Source: Verrucomicrobiaceae bacterium UBA1938
GTDB taxonomy: Bacteria > Verrucomicrobiota > Verrucomicrobiia > Verrucomicrobiales > Verrucomicrobiaceae
NCBI GenBank assembly: GCA_002336895.1
Contig: DDFC01000005.1
Location: 1 to 64,000 of the forward strand
Direction of reading: 5' to 3'
Length of the DNA: 64,000 bases
This document shows, piece by piece, positions 8,468 to 17,086 of this stretch. A program made the position numbers and the translations under genes. A model generated the notes under the pieces. The model made no database searches, was not told the origin of the DNA, and was given only the letters and a program-made list of their open reading frames with translations. Each line of letters begins with the position of its first letter. The first letter of the stretch is position 1.

Positions 8468-10333
8468 ATGAGCCACTCCCCCAACCGCCGCACCTTTCTG
8501 CAAACCGCAGCCGCTTCGCTGTCGTTGTTCGATGTGCAGCGTCTTTGGGCCGCTGAGGATATGCCGCAGTCCGTCGCCGAGTTGTGGGCAGATTTTGACC
8601 CGCGCAAAGACCCGGTCGAGGCCGAGGTCATCCGCGAGTGGAAGGAGGATGGCGGGGTGTTCCGCCATGTGCGCTATTTGATCGGCCACTTCAAAGGCAA
8701 GCCCGCGCGCATGGCGGCGATCTATGGCTTTCCCGAAGGGGCGAAGGAAAAGGTGCCGGCGGTGATGCATATCCATGGCGGCGGGCAGCGTGCGTCCCTG
8801 CACGAGGTGAAGCTGCTTGTCGGGCGTGGTTACGCGGCCTTGTCGGTGAACTGGGGCGGCAGCGGCACAGGCAAAACGCCCTTCAACTCACCGGAGGGTG
8901 CTCAGCCCGGTGACCCAAACACGGACTGGGGCGCTGTCGATCCTTCGCAGCTCAATGTGCCTGGCTACAACACCCTGCTGCCAGGGGCAAAGCAGTTTTT
9001 CGAGGACCGCGAGCATCCGAAAAACAACAACTGGTATCTGCTCACGCTGGGCTGTCGCCGGGGGCTGACGTTTCTCGAACAACAGCCGGAGGTGGATGGC
9101 AAACGCCTCGGCGTGCATGGCTTCTCGATGGGCGGAAATCTGACGATGTATGTTGCGGGAAGCGATGACCGCGTGAAGACCGCAGTGCCAGCGGTGGGCG
9201 GACAAGGCTGGCGCTGGGAGGAGCATGAATTCCTGGGCGGCAGGATGTCTCAGGAGCAGATCAAAGGCAGTCTTGCGGTGTTTCGACGCACGCTGAGTTT
9301 CGAGAGCTATGCTCCACGCATTCAGTGCCCGGTGCTGCATCGCAGCGGCACGAACGACTTCCACGGCTGGATGGACGACGTGTATCGTACCAACGCCCTC
9401 ATCAAAAACCAGCCCACGCGCTACAGCTGGTCGCCTCACTTGAATCACCGACTCATCCCCGAGGTTGCCGTCGCGATGCCGCTGTGGCTGGATCATTATC
9501 TCAAAGGCGGCCCCGCGTTGCCTGAGACACCTGAGAGCATGCTCACTCTCGCGCCGGAGCCGACACTGCGGGTGACGCCGGATGAGAAAACGCTGCCCGT
9601 GGCGCGGGTGGAAATTTACCACAGCGTCGATCCAGATCCGCGCGCCCGTTTCTGGCGCAGCGCTGAAGTCATAAGGGAGGGCGACAGCTTCATCGCAAAG
9701 CTCCCGCAGCACACACACGACCTGCCGCTCTTTGCTTTTGCGAACGTGTATCACAGGCTGCCAAAGCCTGAATCGCTCGCCGCCATTCCGGGCAGTCCCG
9801 GTGCTGTCAACGAGGTCTGCATCAGCAGCCTCCTGCACTCGCGCAGCGCCGCCGATGTCAAAGAGGCAAAACCCCGGCTCACTGCCAAACCGTCCGCGCT
9901 CATCGACGACTTCACCCATGGCCAGCGCGACTGGTATGTACTCAATGCAGGCAATCTCACGCATCAGCAGCTCTGGACTCGCAAAGTCACCGATCCGCTG
10001 TATCGCGGCTCCGAAGGCGCGAAGCTCGCCCTCACGCTCAAGATGCCTCAGACGAACCGCCTTGCCATCGTGCTCCAGCAAAACGAATGGCGCAGCTACC
10101 GAGGCGCGAGGCAAACCTTTGTCTGCACCCGGGAAATCCCCGGCTCCGATGCACCGCAAACGCTCACCCTGAACCTGAGTGATTTCACCTCAGCCGAAGG
10201 TTCGCCGAAAACATGGGCTGAAATCGATCAACTCGGCCTCTGCGCCCACTTCGCCTCCAAAGGTGCCGCATCAGGCGAAGCCCCGCTGTGGGAAGGCCCG
10301 GCACCGGAGTTTCTACGTGTAGCGTGGGGGTAG
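8468..10333 (+). CDS. Tat-exported alpha/beta hydrolase (acetylxylan-esterase-like)
   Basis: A 621-residue exported esterase-type enzyme. A twin-Arg signal (NRRTFLQTAAASLSLF) is followed by an alpha/beta-hydrolase domain with the oxyanion segment MHIHGGGQRAS and the nucleophile elbow GVHGFSMGGN (Ser near residue 221). A likely acid/His region lies around HRSGTNDFHGWMDD and SPHLNHRLIPE. The last 200 residues form a beta-rich accessory region with no recognised motif. The closest family resemblance is to dienelactone-hydrolase or acetylxylan-esterase-like proteins of Verrucomicrobia and Planctomycetes, which act on plant or algal polysaccharide esters. The substrate assignment is inference. Confidence 0.8.
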   Translation: MSHSPNRRTFLQTAAASLSLFDVQRLWAAEDMPQSVAELWADFDPRKDPVEAEVIREWKEDGGVFRHVRYLIGHFKGKPARMAAIYGFPEGAKEKVPAVMHIHGGGQRASLHEVKLLVGRGYAALSVNWGGSGTGKTPFNSPEGAQPGDPNTDWGAVDPSQLNVPGYNTLLPGAKQFFEDREHPKNNNWYLLTLGCRRGLTFLEQQPEVDGKRLGVHGFSMGGNLTMYVAGSDDRVKTAVPAVGGQGWRWEEHEFLGGRMSQEQIKGSLAVFRRTLSFESYAPRIQCPVLHRSGTNDFHGWMDDVYRTNALIKNQPTRYSWSPHLNHRLIPEVAVAMPLWLDHYLKGGPALPETPESMLTLAPEPTLRVTPDEKTLPVARVEIYHSVDPDPRARFWRSAEVIREGDSFIAKLPQHTHDLPLFAFANVYHRLPKPESLAAIPGSPGAVNEVCISSLLHSRSAADVKEAKPRLTAKPSALIDDFTHGQRDWYVLNAGNLTHQQLWTRKVTDPLYRGSEGAKLALTLKMPQTNRLAIVLQQNEWRSYRGARQTFVCTREIPGSDAPQTLTLNLSDFTSAEGSPKTWAEIDQLGLCAHFASKGAASGEAPLWEGPAPEFLRVAWG

Positions 10334-10451
10334 CCTCCGGGCGAAGTGCTTGTGGATGAAGCCCCCATTCTTCCTGTGGGCCGCAGCGTAGTTGAGAGTG
10401 AGAGACTTGATGGCGGCTTGAACTTGCAGTTATCAACGTGCATGAGACCTC

Positions 10452-10949
10452 ATGCCATCTCCGATCCGCCCCTGGTACTGGCCTGAACGTGGCCAGCCTG
10501 AACGCACCGAGCCCTTCACTTGGATTGTGGAGGGGGTGATCGCGGCGTCGTGGTGGCCGGATCCGTATGTGTTTGATTTGTATGACGAGCACGGCATACG
10601 GGCGGTGGTGAACTGCTGCGAGTTTGACAACCGCAAGGATGTACCGCCTCAGTTTGCCTACCATCACATTCATGTGCCGGACTACGGGGTGCCGACGGAT
10701 GAGCAGATGGAGCGCTTCATGACGCTGATGGATGCGCACCAGGCTGCACGTGAACCCGTGGTGGTGCACTGCGTGGCAGGCTGTGGGCGGACAGGGCAGT
10801 TCATCGTGGCCTGGTGCGCCAGGGCGGGATTCATCCCCGCTGGCAGCGATCCTGTGCAGTGGATCCGTGCCCGCCGGAGGTGCTGCCTGGAGACCCGCGA
10901 GCAGACGGACTGCGCCAAGCGCTGGATGAACAAATACCGGCTCAAGTGA
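10452..10949 (+). CDS. Dual-specificity/tyrosine phosphatase-like protein
   Basis: A 165-residue cytoplasmic phosphatase with the Cys-based signature HCVAGCGRTGQF (HCx5R-T), placing it in the PTP/DSP superfamily. The candidate general acid is the Asp in HVPDYGVPT. The pattern (short size, Trp-rich N-terminus EPFTWIVEGVIAASWWP) resembles bacterial and archaeal DSP-like proteins. The substrate could be phosphotyrosine, a phosphoinositide or a nucleotide; it cannot be told. It ends convergently against the oxidoreductase gene, with a strong hairpin between them. Confidence 0.85.
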   Translation: MPSPIRPWYWPERGQPERTEPFTWIVEGVIAASWWPDPYVFDLYDEHGIRAVVNCCEFDNRKDVPPQFAYHHIHVPDYGVPTDEQMERFMTLMDAHQAAREPVVVHCVAGCGRTGQFIVAWCARAGFIPAGSDPVQWIRARRRCCLETREQTDCAKRWMNKYRLK

Positions 10950-10958
10950 GCGTGTGCG

Positions 10959-10990
10959 GCCTCTGGACCGCAAAGGTGCAGTCCAGAGGC
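10959..10990. terminator. Hairpin between convergent genes
   Basis: GCCTCTGGAC (10959-10968) and GTCCAGAGGC (10981-10990) form a perfect 10-bp stem with a 12-base loop between the stops of the phosphatase and the oppositely oriented oxidoreductase. A weak T-rich run (CTCTTTTA) follows on the plus side. It probably acts as a terminator, possibly in both directions. Confidence 0.6.
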
Positions 10991-11003
10991 GCGAGGTGCT
11001 CTT

Positions 11004-12440
11004 TTATGCCAGCTTGTAGCAGTCGGCCCACTCGGCGCGGGGTGCCGGGCCGGAGAGTCGGGCGTTGGCGGCGTCGTTGTTGATGAAGCGCTTGGTCGCG
11101 GGATCAAACTGAATATCGACGTTCAGGTATTCGGCGATGGTGCCGAGGTTCAACACCTGGGTGAGAAGGCCGCCGACGCTGAAAGGTGACTCGGTTTTGC
11201 CATTGCCCATGCAGGCCTGGACGAAGCTCTGGAAGTGATTGTACTTCGGCGGATGCAGGGCCAGGGCGTCCTTGAACTCCACCATCTTCGCGCGTGGATA
11301 CACGAGAGAATGGCGGTCGTGGGAGCCGCGCTGCACGAGGTAGTCGCCCTGTTTCCGATGGAGCAGGGAACCTGTCGCGCCGGGATTGGGCAGGACGATT
11401 TTGCCGTCCGGGCCGGGATCACCAAATTTCTCCGCGATCTCGATCTTGGTGTCTCCGCCTGCTTTCCAGTGCAGCTCCACGGCGGGCATCTTGTCGCCGC
11501 GTGCGGGGAATTCAAAGCGGATGTCCGAGCTCAGCGGGTAGGCGATCTGGTTGTAGTCCGCCAGCGCCAGAGGTGTGATGCGTGTGGGCAGGCCGAGCTT
11601 GAGGTGATCGTGGGCAAAGTCGATGATGTGCGCGCCCCAGTCGCCAAACATGCCGCCGCCATAGAGGTGAAAGCCGCGCCAGTTGAAGGGGTGGTACATC
11701 TTGCTGTAGGGCTTGACCTCCTGCGGGCCGCACCAGAGGTCCCAATTGAGTGTCTCGGGCTTTGGCTCCTCCGGCGGATAGCCTTTGATGAGCGCGCGCT
11801 CGGCGGGGTTCATGAACCAAAGGGAAGGGGACTTCCATGCGTCAATCTTCACGATGTCATCGACGATGCCCGCTGCGAGCATCTGCTTGAACTGCTCGGC
11901 ACCGGCGGAGGTGTGGCCCTGGTTGCCCATCTGTGTCACCACCTTGAACTTCTTCTCTGCGCGCATGAGGATTTCAGCCTCTTCAAAGGTGTGGGTGAGC
12001 GGCTTTTCCACGTACACGTGCTTGCCCTGTGCCATGGCGTGGATGGCGGCGGTGAAGTGGGTGTGGTCCGGCGTGACCACGCTGACCGCGTCGATGTCTT
12101 TGCCCATCTTGTCGAGCATCTCGCGGAAGTCGCTGAAGCGCTTTGCATCCGGAAAGGCCTTGAGGTTCTTCTCCGTCTTTGCGGTGACAAAATCCACATC
12201 CGTGAAGGCCACGGGGACAGCTGCGCCGCCTTCCGTGAGGCCGGGGATGACGCTGCCTGCACGCCCGCCGACGCCGATGCAGCCCAGATTGATGCGCTTG
12301 CTGGGCGGCAGTTGCGGATTGTCTGCCGCGCGGGCGCTGGTCAGGTAGGCGGGAATGAAGTTGAAGCCAAGTCCTGCGGCGAGGGACTTTTTGACGAAGT
12401 TGCGGCGGGTTGGGCTGGGGGAGGTTTCAGTGGGTATCAT
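11004..12440 (-). CDS. Gfo/Idh/MocA family oxidoreductase, Tat-exported
   Basis: A 478-residue NAD(P)-dependent sugar or inositol dehydrogenase-like protein. It begins with a Tat signal (TRRNFVKKSLAAGLGFNFIPA, AxA cleavage near residue 39). The Rossmann domain follows (RINLGCIGVGGRAGSV), with the signature EKPLTHTFEEAE containing the EKP motif next to the active site and MGNQGHTSAG. The C-terminal half has DWGAHIIDFAHDHL. Such exported members, with cofactor bound before export, are abundant in PVC bacteria and act on periplasmic sugars. No partner gene is adjacent. The specific substrate is unknown. Confidence 0.9.
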   Translation of the reverse strand: MIPTETSPSPTRRNFVKKSLAAGLGFNFIPAYLTSARAADNPQLPPSKRINLGCIGVGGRAGSVIPGLTEGGAAVPVAFTDVDFVTAKTEKNLKAFPDAKRFSDFREMLDKMGKDIDAVSVVTPDHTHFTAAIHAMAQGKHVYVEKPLTHTFEEAEILMRAEKKFKVVTQMGNQGHTSAGAEQFKQMLAAGIVDDIVKIDAWKSPSLWFMNPAERALIKGYPPEEPKPETLNWDLWCGPQEVKPYSKMYHPFNWRGFHLYGGGMFGDWGAHIIDFAHDHLKLGLPTRITPLALADYNQIAYPLSSDIRFEFPARGDKMPAVELHWKAGGDTKIEIAEKFGDPGPDGKIVLPNPGATGSLLHRKQGDYLVQRGSHDRHSLVYPRAKMVEFKDALALHPPKYNHFQSFVQACMGNGKTESPFSVGGLLTQVLNLGTIAEYLNVDIQFDPATKRFINNDAANARLSGPAPRAEWADCYKLA

Positions 12441-12749
12441 GGTTCAGAAAAGGGACCAGGGCATCACGCTAGATGTCGGTCTGAACAAATGCCAGCGTGA
12501 AAAGAGTTCTGCATCTGACGCCGGGATGGCGGTTTTTGCTTCTGCAGGGCGGCTTTTCACCGTCTGCTTCCAGCCTTTTGTGGCCAGGAGGGGGCATTTG
12601 CGAGCACCCTTTTGCGGCTTTCAGTCGTATTGAAATTCAGGCCCTGAGTGCTTGCAGGGTATGTCGCGTCCGAGTTTTTAATGTTTATTTAGGCGTAACT
12701 AATTGCTCTTTAGCCAGAGTTGCTGTCATAGAGCAGTACTCCCATCACT
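12441..12749. promoter_or_regulatory. Intergenic region upstream of acyltransferase and oxidoreductase genes
   Basis: This gap of 309 bases between divergent genes has no convincing ORF or RNA gene. The right part (about 12675-12720) is more A/T-rich (GTTTTTAATGTTTATTTAGG) and is the likely promoter for the gene at 12750, which lacks an obvious Shine-Dalgarno sequence. No repeat was seen. Confidence 0.4.
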
Positions 12750-13325
12750 ATGATCGAGCCGATTTCATTTCATGAGCACCGCGACCTTATCGCGAGGATG
12801 CGCCGTGAGGTGTACACTACGGGTCTGCTGCGCGAGATTGACGAATTTGACGAGGTGGCGCACCATTTTGCCCTCTACGACAAATCCAGCGAAATCATCG
12901 GCGTGGTGCGTGCGCTCATCAGCAGCGAGGTGCCCAAGCTGGAACTGCAGAGCGAGTCCGACGCGCAGGATCTCGTCTATCCGCGGGACGGCATGATCAT
13001 GGAGGTCTCGCGCGGCTGTGCGCGCAAAAACCTCACCGGCATGCCGCTGCTGCAAATGGCCCTGGCCATGCAGAAATACGCCAAGGAGCAAAACGCCTCC
13101 TATGTGGTGACCAAGTCCGGCAAGCGCCTCCTGCCGCTCTACCAGACCATGGGCTTCCGCGTGTTTGGCAGGCCTTTTTATTCCGACTACTTTGACGACC
13201 GCCGGACAGGGCTGATGAGCATCCCCATCATCTACCGCTTTCCCAAAAAAGCCGCCGCACCCCAGCCAGTAGTTCTAGCCCCAATGTCTCCTCCCAAGAC
13301 AGATGACGAGGTGCTGGTCTGGTGA
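12750..13325 (+). CDS. GNAT/autoinducer-synthase-like N-acyltransferase
   Basis: A 191-residue protein with the layout of the LuxI/FeeM-type N-acyltransferase superfamily. RRxVY lies at the N-terminus, acidic ID-EFDEVAHH follows at about residues 31-40, EIIGVVRALI has the conserved Arg, MEVSRGCA has the Glu/Arg pair, and the end reads KRLLPLYQTMGFRVFGRPF. Relatives make N-acyl amino acids, acyl-homoserine lactones or serve exosortase/PEP-CTERM systems. No LuxR-type regulator or exosortase gene is in the window, so the product is unknown. A Pro-rich tail of about 25 residues follows the domain. A plain GNAT acetyltransferase is the alternative. Confidence 0.65.
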   Translation: MIEPISFHEHRDLIARMRREVYTTGLLREIDEFDEVAHHFALYDKSSEIIGVVRALISSEVPKLELQSESDAQDLVYPRDGMIMEVSRGCARKNLTGMPLLQMALAMQKYAKEQNASYVVTKSGKRLLPLYQTMGFRVFGRPFYSDYFDDRRTGLMSIPIIYRFPKKAAAPQPVVLAPMSPPKTDDEVLVW

Positions 13326-13403
13326 GGAAGCAGGCGTCCAGGCCTGAGAGGCGTGGCTGAATGCAGGCTTGCGCATGGCAGGGCGGGGCCTCATGCTCGG
13401 CCG

Positions 13404-14240
13404 ATGAAGCGAGAAAAGCTCCGCCGCTTTCTCTTTGTGGGCGCTGTCTGCCTGCTGTCGTTTCCGTGGCTGACACCGTGTGCGGGCATCTGGTCTGCGG
13501 CTGCTGTGGACAGCGTGCATAGTGTGGTAACGCACCGCGATGAGCGGGACTACAAGCTGCCAAGCAAGCAGCTCAAGGAGTGGGCCGCCAAACAGGTGCC
13601 TAAGTTGAAAGTGCGCGAAAATCAGCCCATTCCCTCTGGCATGCAGATCACGGATGCAGAGCTGTCTGCCGCAAACGGCGGGCGCAGTGCTTCACGGCCA
13701 GGCACGCTGGTGGGCAGAGGTGCCTCCGCCGTGGTGGATGGCCTGACCTCCACCCTGAGCTGGGTGGACCCTTTTACCTGGATCATGAATGACTCGTGGC
13801 GGATGAAGCCCTCCACCCCGCAGCGTCGGCTGATCCTGCGGGAGAAGCCGTTTGTGATGCTGGAGGGCGATGACCTCCGCTACACCAGCGAGGGAAAGAA
13901 TGGCCCGGTGCGGCTGGCCAGGGCCAGAAAAGCCCGGCTCACGGTCATCACCCCGGATGGCACCTGCCGGATCAATGCTTCCTCCATCCACTACCGGGGG
14001 CCTGCGGCCGATGAGGTGCTGCTGGAGGGAATGGATTCTGTGAACACCCGCACTCAGGTGCTATGGCCTGCCAATCGAGGTGATGCGGTGGTTCTCAACT
14101 TTGTGAAACGCAGTGTCTCTTTCTCTGGCAGGATGGGTGATGGTTTGAGGAGTTTTTCCATCAAGGCTTCGCCTGATTCAAAGATAGGCGGGCCGCTCGC
14201 TCCCGGCCCGCCGAAAGCCGGAAAAAAACACACGCCGTGA
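13404..14240 (+). CDS. Secreted protein, paralogue of lipoprotein at 27979
   Basis: A 278-residue protein with a signal sequence (basic start KREKLRRF, then a hydrophobic core). The ATG at 13404 is chosen because it puts the signal at the N-terminus. The C-terminal 110 residues (PFVMLEGDDLRY, ARKARLTVITPDGT, EVLLEGMDSV, AVVLNFVKRSVSFSG) align in order with the lipoprotein encoded at 27979-28713, defining a shared beta-rich domain. The repeated DGT/EGxP/LDF pattern recalls LptA/OstA-like beta-jellyroll proteins, but that is inference. The gene ends 7 bases before the first 50-bp palindrome. Function unknown; probably a periplasmic or envelope protein. Confidence 0.65.
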   Translation: MKREKLRRFLFVGAVCLLSFPWLTPCAGIWSAAAVDSVHSVVTHRDERDYKLPSKQLKEWAAKQVPKLKVRENQPIPSGMQITDAELSAANGGRSASRPGTLVGRGASAVVDGLTSTLSWVDPFTWIMNDSWRMKPSTPQRRLILREKPFVMLEGDDLRYTSEGKNGPVRLARARKARLTVITPDGTCRINASSIHYRGPAADEVLLEGMDSVNTRTQVLWPANRGDAVVLNFVKRSVSFSGRMGDGLRSFSIKASPDSKIGGPLAPGPPKAGKKHTP

Positions 14241-14247
14241 TGTCAGA

Positions 14248-14297
14248 ATGAACCACCAAAACCACCGAAACCGGTTGTGGGGGTTTTGGTGGTTCAT
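14248..14297. repeat. 50-bp palindromic element, copy 1
   Basis: An imperfect palindrome centred on CCGG, with 16-bp outer arms (ATGAACCACCAAAACC and its complement) and a mismatched inner part. It starts 7 bases after the stop of the secreted-protein gene. Its reverse complement matches the element at 15914-15963 at 48 of 50 positions. It could act as a transcription terminator or be a REP-like mobile palindrome. Confidence 0.85.
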
Positions 14298-14395
14298 TTC
14301 AGGCGATGAATTTTTTTTCGGCAGTGACGCTGTCGGGCGATTTTCCGTTTTCAATTCCGCAAGCCTACGCCCCTCCGCAGCGTTCTCCTCCCATC

Positions 14396-15856
14396 ATGGA
14401 TCCTTTTCTCGAATACCACCGCCAGCAGACACGCCGTCAGTTCTTTGGGCAGACCGGGCTGCGCATGGGCAGTGTCGCTCTCGCCAGTATGCTTGGCGAG
14501 CGCTTTGCTCAGGGGGCCTCCTCCCTGGTGCAGCCTTCGCTGAACGGGCTGCCACATTTCGCGCCAAAGGCCAAGCGCCTGATCTACCTGCACATGAATG
14601 GTGCCCCCTCCCAGCTCGATCTCTGGGACCACAAGCCGCAGCTGCAGCAGCACTATGACAAAGACCTGCCGGACAGCGTGCGCAATGGCCAGCGCATCAC
14701 CACCATGACCAGCGGGCAGGCGCGCTTTCCGGTGGCTCCTAGCATGTTTAAATTCACCCCGCATGGCCAGTGCGGGCGCTACGTGAGCGAGCTGCTGCCG
14801 CACACCGCCAAGATCGTGGACGAGATCGCGGTGATCAAAAGCGTGCATACCAGCGCCATCAATCACGATCCGGCCTGCACCTTTGTCATGACCGGCAGCG
14901 AGGTGCCTGGAAAGCCGAGCATCGGCTCCTGGCTCTCCTACGGTCTGGGCAGCGAGAGCAATGACCTGCCCTCCTTTGTGGTCTTCACGCCCAGCTTTCC
15001 GGCGGCCAGCCAGGCGCAGGCGCTCTTCACCCGCATGTGGAGCAGCGGCTTCCTGCCCACCAAGTACACCGGCGTGGCCCTGCGCGGCCAGGGTGATCCG
15101 GTGCTGTATGTGAAGAATCCGCCCGGTGTGGACCCCAGTGACCGCCGCACGATGATGACGGCGCTGAATCAGCTCAATTCCATCAACCACGCCCGCATTG
15201 GCGACCCGGAGATCCAGACGCGCATCGCGCAGTATGAGATGGCCTTTCGCATGCAGACCAGTGTGCCGGAGCTCACCGACCTGAGCAAGGAAAGCAAGGC
15301 CACGCTGGAGATGTACGGTCCGGATGTGAACCGCAGCGGCAGTTTCACCCACAGCGCCATCATGGCCCGCAGGCTGATCGAGCGCGGTACGCGTGTGGTG
15401 CAGATCCTGCATCGCGGCTGGGACCAGCACAACAACCTGCCCAAGCTACTGCGCGGTCAGGTGGAGGACAGCGAGCGTGCCTGCGCCGCCCTCATCATGG
15501 ACCTGAAGCAGCGCGGCCTGCTGCAGGATACGCTGGTGGTCTGGGGGGGGGAATTTGGCCGCACCGTGTACTCCCAGGGCACGCTGACCAAGGAGAACTA
15601 CGGCCGCGACCACCACCCGCGCTGCTTCACCATGTGGATGGCCGGTGGCGGTGTGAAAGGCGGAGTGGAATATGGCGAGACGGACGACTTCAGCTACAAC
15701 ATCGTGAAGGACCCCGTGCACATCAATGACCTGAATGCCACGATCCTCCACCTCATGGGAATCGATCACCGCAAATTCAGCTTCAAGTTCCAGGGACTGG
15801 ATCAGCGCCTGACCGGCGTGGAAGAGCACCACCCGGTGAAGGCGGTGCTGGCGTGA
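14396..15856 (+). CDS. DUF1501 domain protein (sulfatase-like fold), exported
   Basis: A 486-residue DUF1501 protein, related to the alkaline-phosphatase/sulfatase superfamily and characteristic of PVC bacteria. A Tat-like N-terminus (QTRRQFFGQTGLRMGS) is followed by RLIYLHMNGAPSQLDLWD. Later come GTRVVQILHRGWDQHNN, the metal-site-like WGGEFGRT and the closing DHHPRCFTMWMAGGGVKGG with GETDDFSYNI. The ATG at 14396 is chosen over 14306 because it places the twin-Arg motif about 13 residues in. Genes of this family normally sit next to a DUF1549/DUF1553 gene, but here that partner is absent and the gene is bracketed by two inverted 50-bp palindromes. Enzymatic role unknown. Confidence 0.9.
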   Translation: MDPFLEYHRQQTRRQFFGQTGLRMGSVALASMLGERFAQGASSLVQPSLNGLPHFAPKAKRLIYLHMNGAPSQLDLWDHKPQLQQHYDKDLPDSVRNGQRITTMTSGQARFPVAPSMFKFTPHGQCGRYVSELLPHTAKIVDEIAVIKSVHTSAINHDPACTFVMTGSEVPGKPSIGSWLSYGLGSESNDLPSFVVFTPSFPAASQAQALFTRMWSSGFLPTKYTGVALRGQGDPVLYVKNPPGVDPSDRRTMMTALNQLNSINHARIGDPEIQTRIAQYEMAFRMQTSVPELTDLSKESKATLEMYGPDVNRSGSFTHSAIMARRLIERGTRVVQILHRGWDQHNNLPKLLRGQVEDSERACAALIMDLKQRGLLQDTLVVWGGEFGRTVYSQGTLTKENYGRDHHPRCFTMWMAGGGVKGGVEYGETDDFSYNIVKDPVHINDLNATILHLMGIDHRKFSFKFQGLDQRLTGVEEHHPVKAVLA

Positions 15857-15913
15857 AGTGGGGGTGCGACCTCGCCGTCGTCAGCACAAAAAACACAGCT
15901 TTTGCGCGCCAAA

Positions 15914-15963
15914 ACAAACCACCAAAACCCCCACAACCGGTTTCGGTGGTTTTGGTGGTTCAT
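15914..15963. repeat. 50-bp palindromic element, copy 2 (inverted)
   Basis: Matches the reverse complement of 14248-14297 at 48 of 50 positions, with both differences at the outer edge of one arm. It lies 57 bases after the DUF1501 stop and 47 bases before the end of the convergent EEP gene, a place expected for a bidirectional terminator. Both copies keep the CCGG centre and the asymmetric inner arm that defines their orientation. Confidence 0.85.
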
Positions 15964-16010
15964 TTCGGCCGTGTGAGCGGCATTTTTTCTCCGCCGAGAG
16001 CTGGCAGAGG

Positions 16011-17021
16011 TCACGGCGTGGCGCGCACGATCTCTACCAGCACGGGGCAGTGGTCTGAGCCCAGCTCCGGGCCGAGGGTGCGCTTTTGGACGATGAGGCC
16101 GCGCTTGAGCAGCACGTGGTCGATGGGGATCATGGTGGGCAGGTGGCGGCCCCAGGTGGGCGGCCATACGGGGGCCATAGAGCGGAAGTCGAGCCCGCCT
16201 TTCTCGCGCAGCAGGCGCATGCCCTCGCACCAGGGCGTGGCATTGAAGTCCCCTGCCACGATGACCTCGCTGGTCAGTCCCGCCACCAGCGCGGCGATGC
16301 CGCCGAGGTGCCCGCGCCACTCCTCCGCACGCACGCCGCCTATCGGCGGCTCGGTGTGCAGGCCGATGAAGGTCAGGGGCGCGCCGAGATGATCCAGATT
16401 CAGCACCAGGACGGGCAGCCGCCAGATCGTGAAGCGGCGGACTTCGGAGCTCTTAAGCGGCAGGCGTGTGTAGCAGGCGATGCCAAAGAAGCCCTTGATC
16501 AGCTCCTCCACGCGGTGCGGGTACTTCCGCCTCAGCGGCTCCAGGCTCTGCTGCCAGGTGTCGTTCACTTCCTCCAGGCAGACGATGTCCGCATCGGCCT
16601 GCAGCACGTGGTTGATCACGTCCTCGTGGCGGGTGTTGGTGGCCAGCACGTTGTAGATCATGAGGCGCAGCGGCTTGCCGGCGGGCGCAGCAGGGGCCTC
16701 CGCCGTCTGCTGCACGGCGTGGATGATCTGTACATTCCATAGCATGGAGACGAATGCCGCCACCACCAGCCAGGTGCGGCGGCGCAGCAGCGCATACAGC
16801 AGCACCACGGCGCAGGCCACCCCATGCTGCAGCCGGAAGTGGGACATGAGATCGAGCAGCCAGTGGTGGCGGCCCAGACTGGCCAGCCAGGTGCAGGCCA
16901 GCGCAGAAACTGCCAGCGCCTCGCTCATCCCACGCCAGGAGACGAATCTCCTCGTAGGCACAGGGGCGGTGGGTTCGGCTGGCGGCGCGTCGTCAGTCAT
17001 CGGGGAATTGGGTGGCATCAT
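16011..17021 (-). CDS. Membrane-anchored endonuclease/exonuclease/phosphatase-family protein
   Basis: A 336-residue protein with two or three N-terminal hydrophobic helices (about residues 32-95) and a C-terminal EEP domain. EEP motifs are LRLMIYNVLATNT, IVCLEEVN (metal-binding Glu), GDFNATPW and GSDHCPV (catalytic Asp/His). Relatives include the YafD-type membrane EEP hydrolases. The target may be a phosphodiester in the periplasm or a lipid headgroup; it is unknown. The ATG at 17021 is chosen because GGAAAG precedes it at good spacing; 17057 would leave almost no room for a promoter against the divergent fabG. Confidence 0.85.
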   Translation of the reverse strand: MMPPNSPMTDDAPPAEPTAPVPTRRFVSWRGMSEALAVSALACTWLASLGRHHWLLDLMSHFRLQHGVACAVVLLYALLRRRTWLVVAAFVSMLWNVQIIHAVQQTAEAPAAPAGKPLRLMIYNVLATNTRHEDVINHVLQADADIVCLEEVNDTWQQSLEPLRRKYPHRVEELIKGFFGIACYTRLPLKSSEVRRFTIWRLPVLVLNLDHLGAPLTFIGLHTEPPIGGVRAEEWRGHLGGIAALVAGLTSEVIVAGDFNATPWCEGMRLLREKGGLDFRSMAPVWPPTWGRHLPTMIPIDHVLLKRGLIVQKRTLGPELGSDHCPVLVEIVRATP

Positions 17022-17086
17022 GGCGCTTTCCGGGGCTGATGCACCTTCTTCTTGCACGGTGGGGCATGCCGTTCATGGATGATGGC

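Noticed and set aside
10185..10973. Leftward ORF of 262 residues opposite the phosphatase gene
   Set aside because: It is the antisense shadow of the esterase end and the phosphatase, which have clear motifs; no domain is recognisable in the shadow.
14248..14658. Rightward ORF beginning MNHQNHRNRLWGFWWF
   Set aside because: It starts within the palindromic repeat and overlaps the DUF1501 gene; a nearly identical start appears at the other repeat copy on the opposite strand, so the sequence reflects the repeat.
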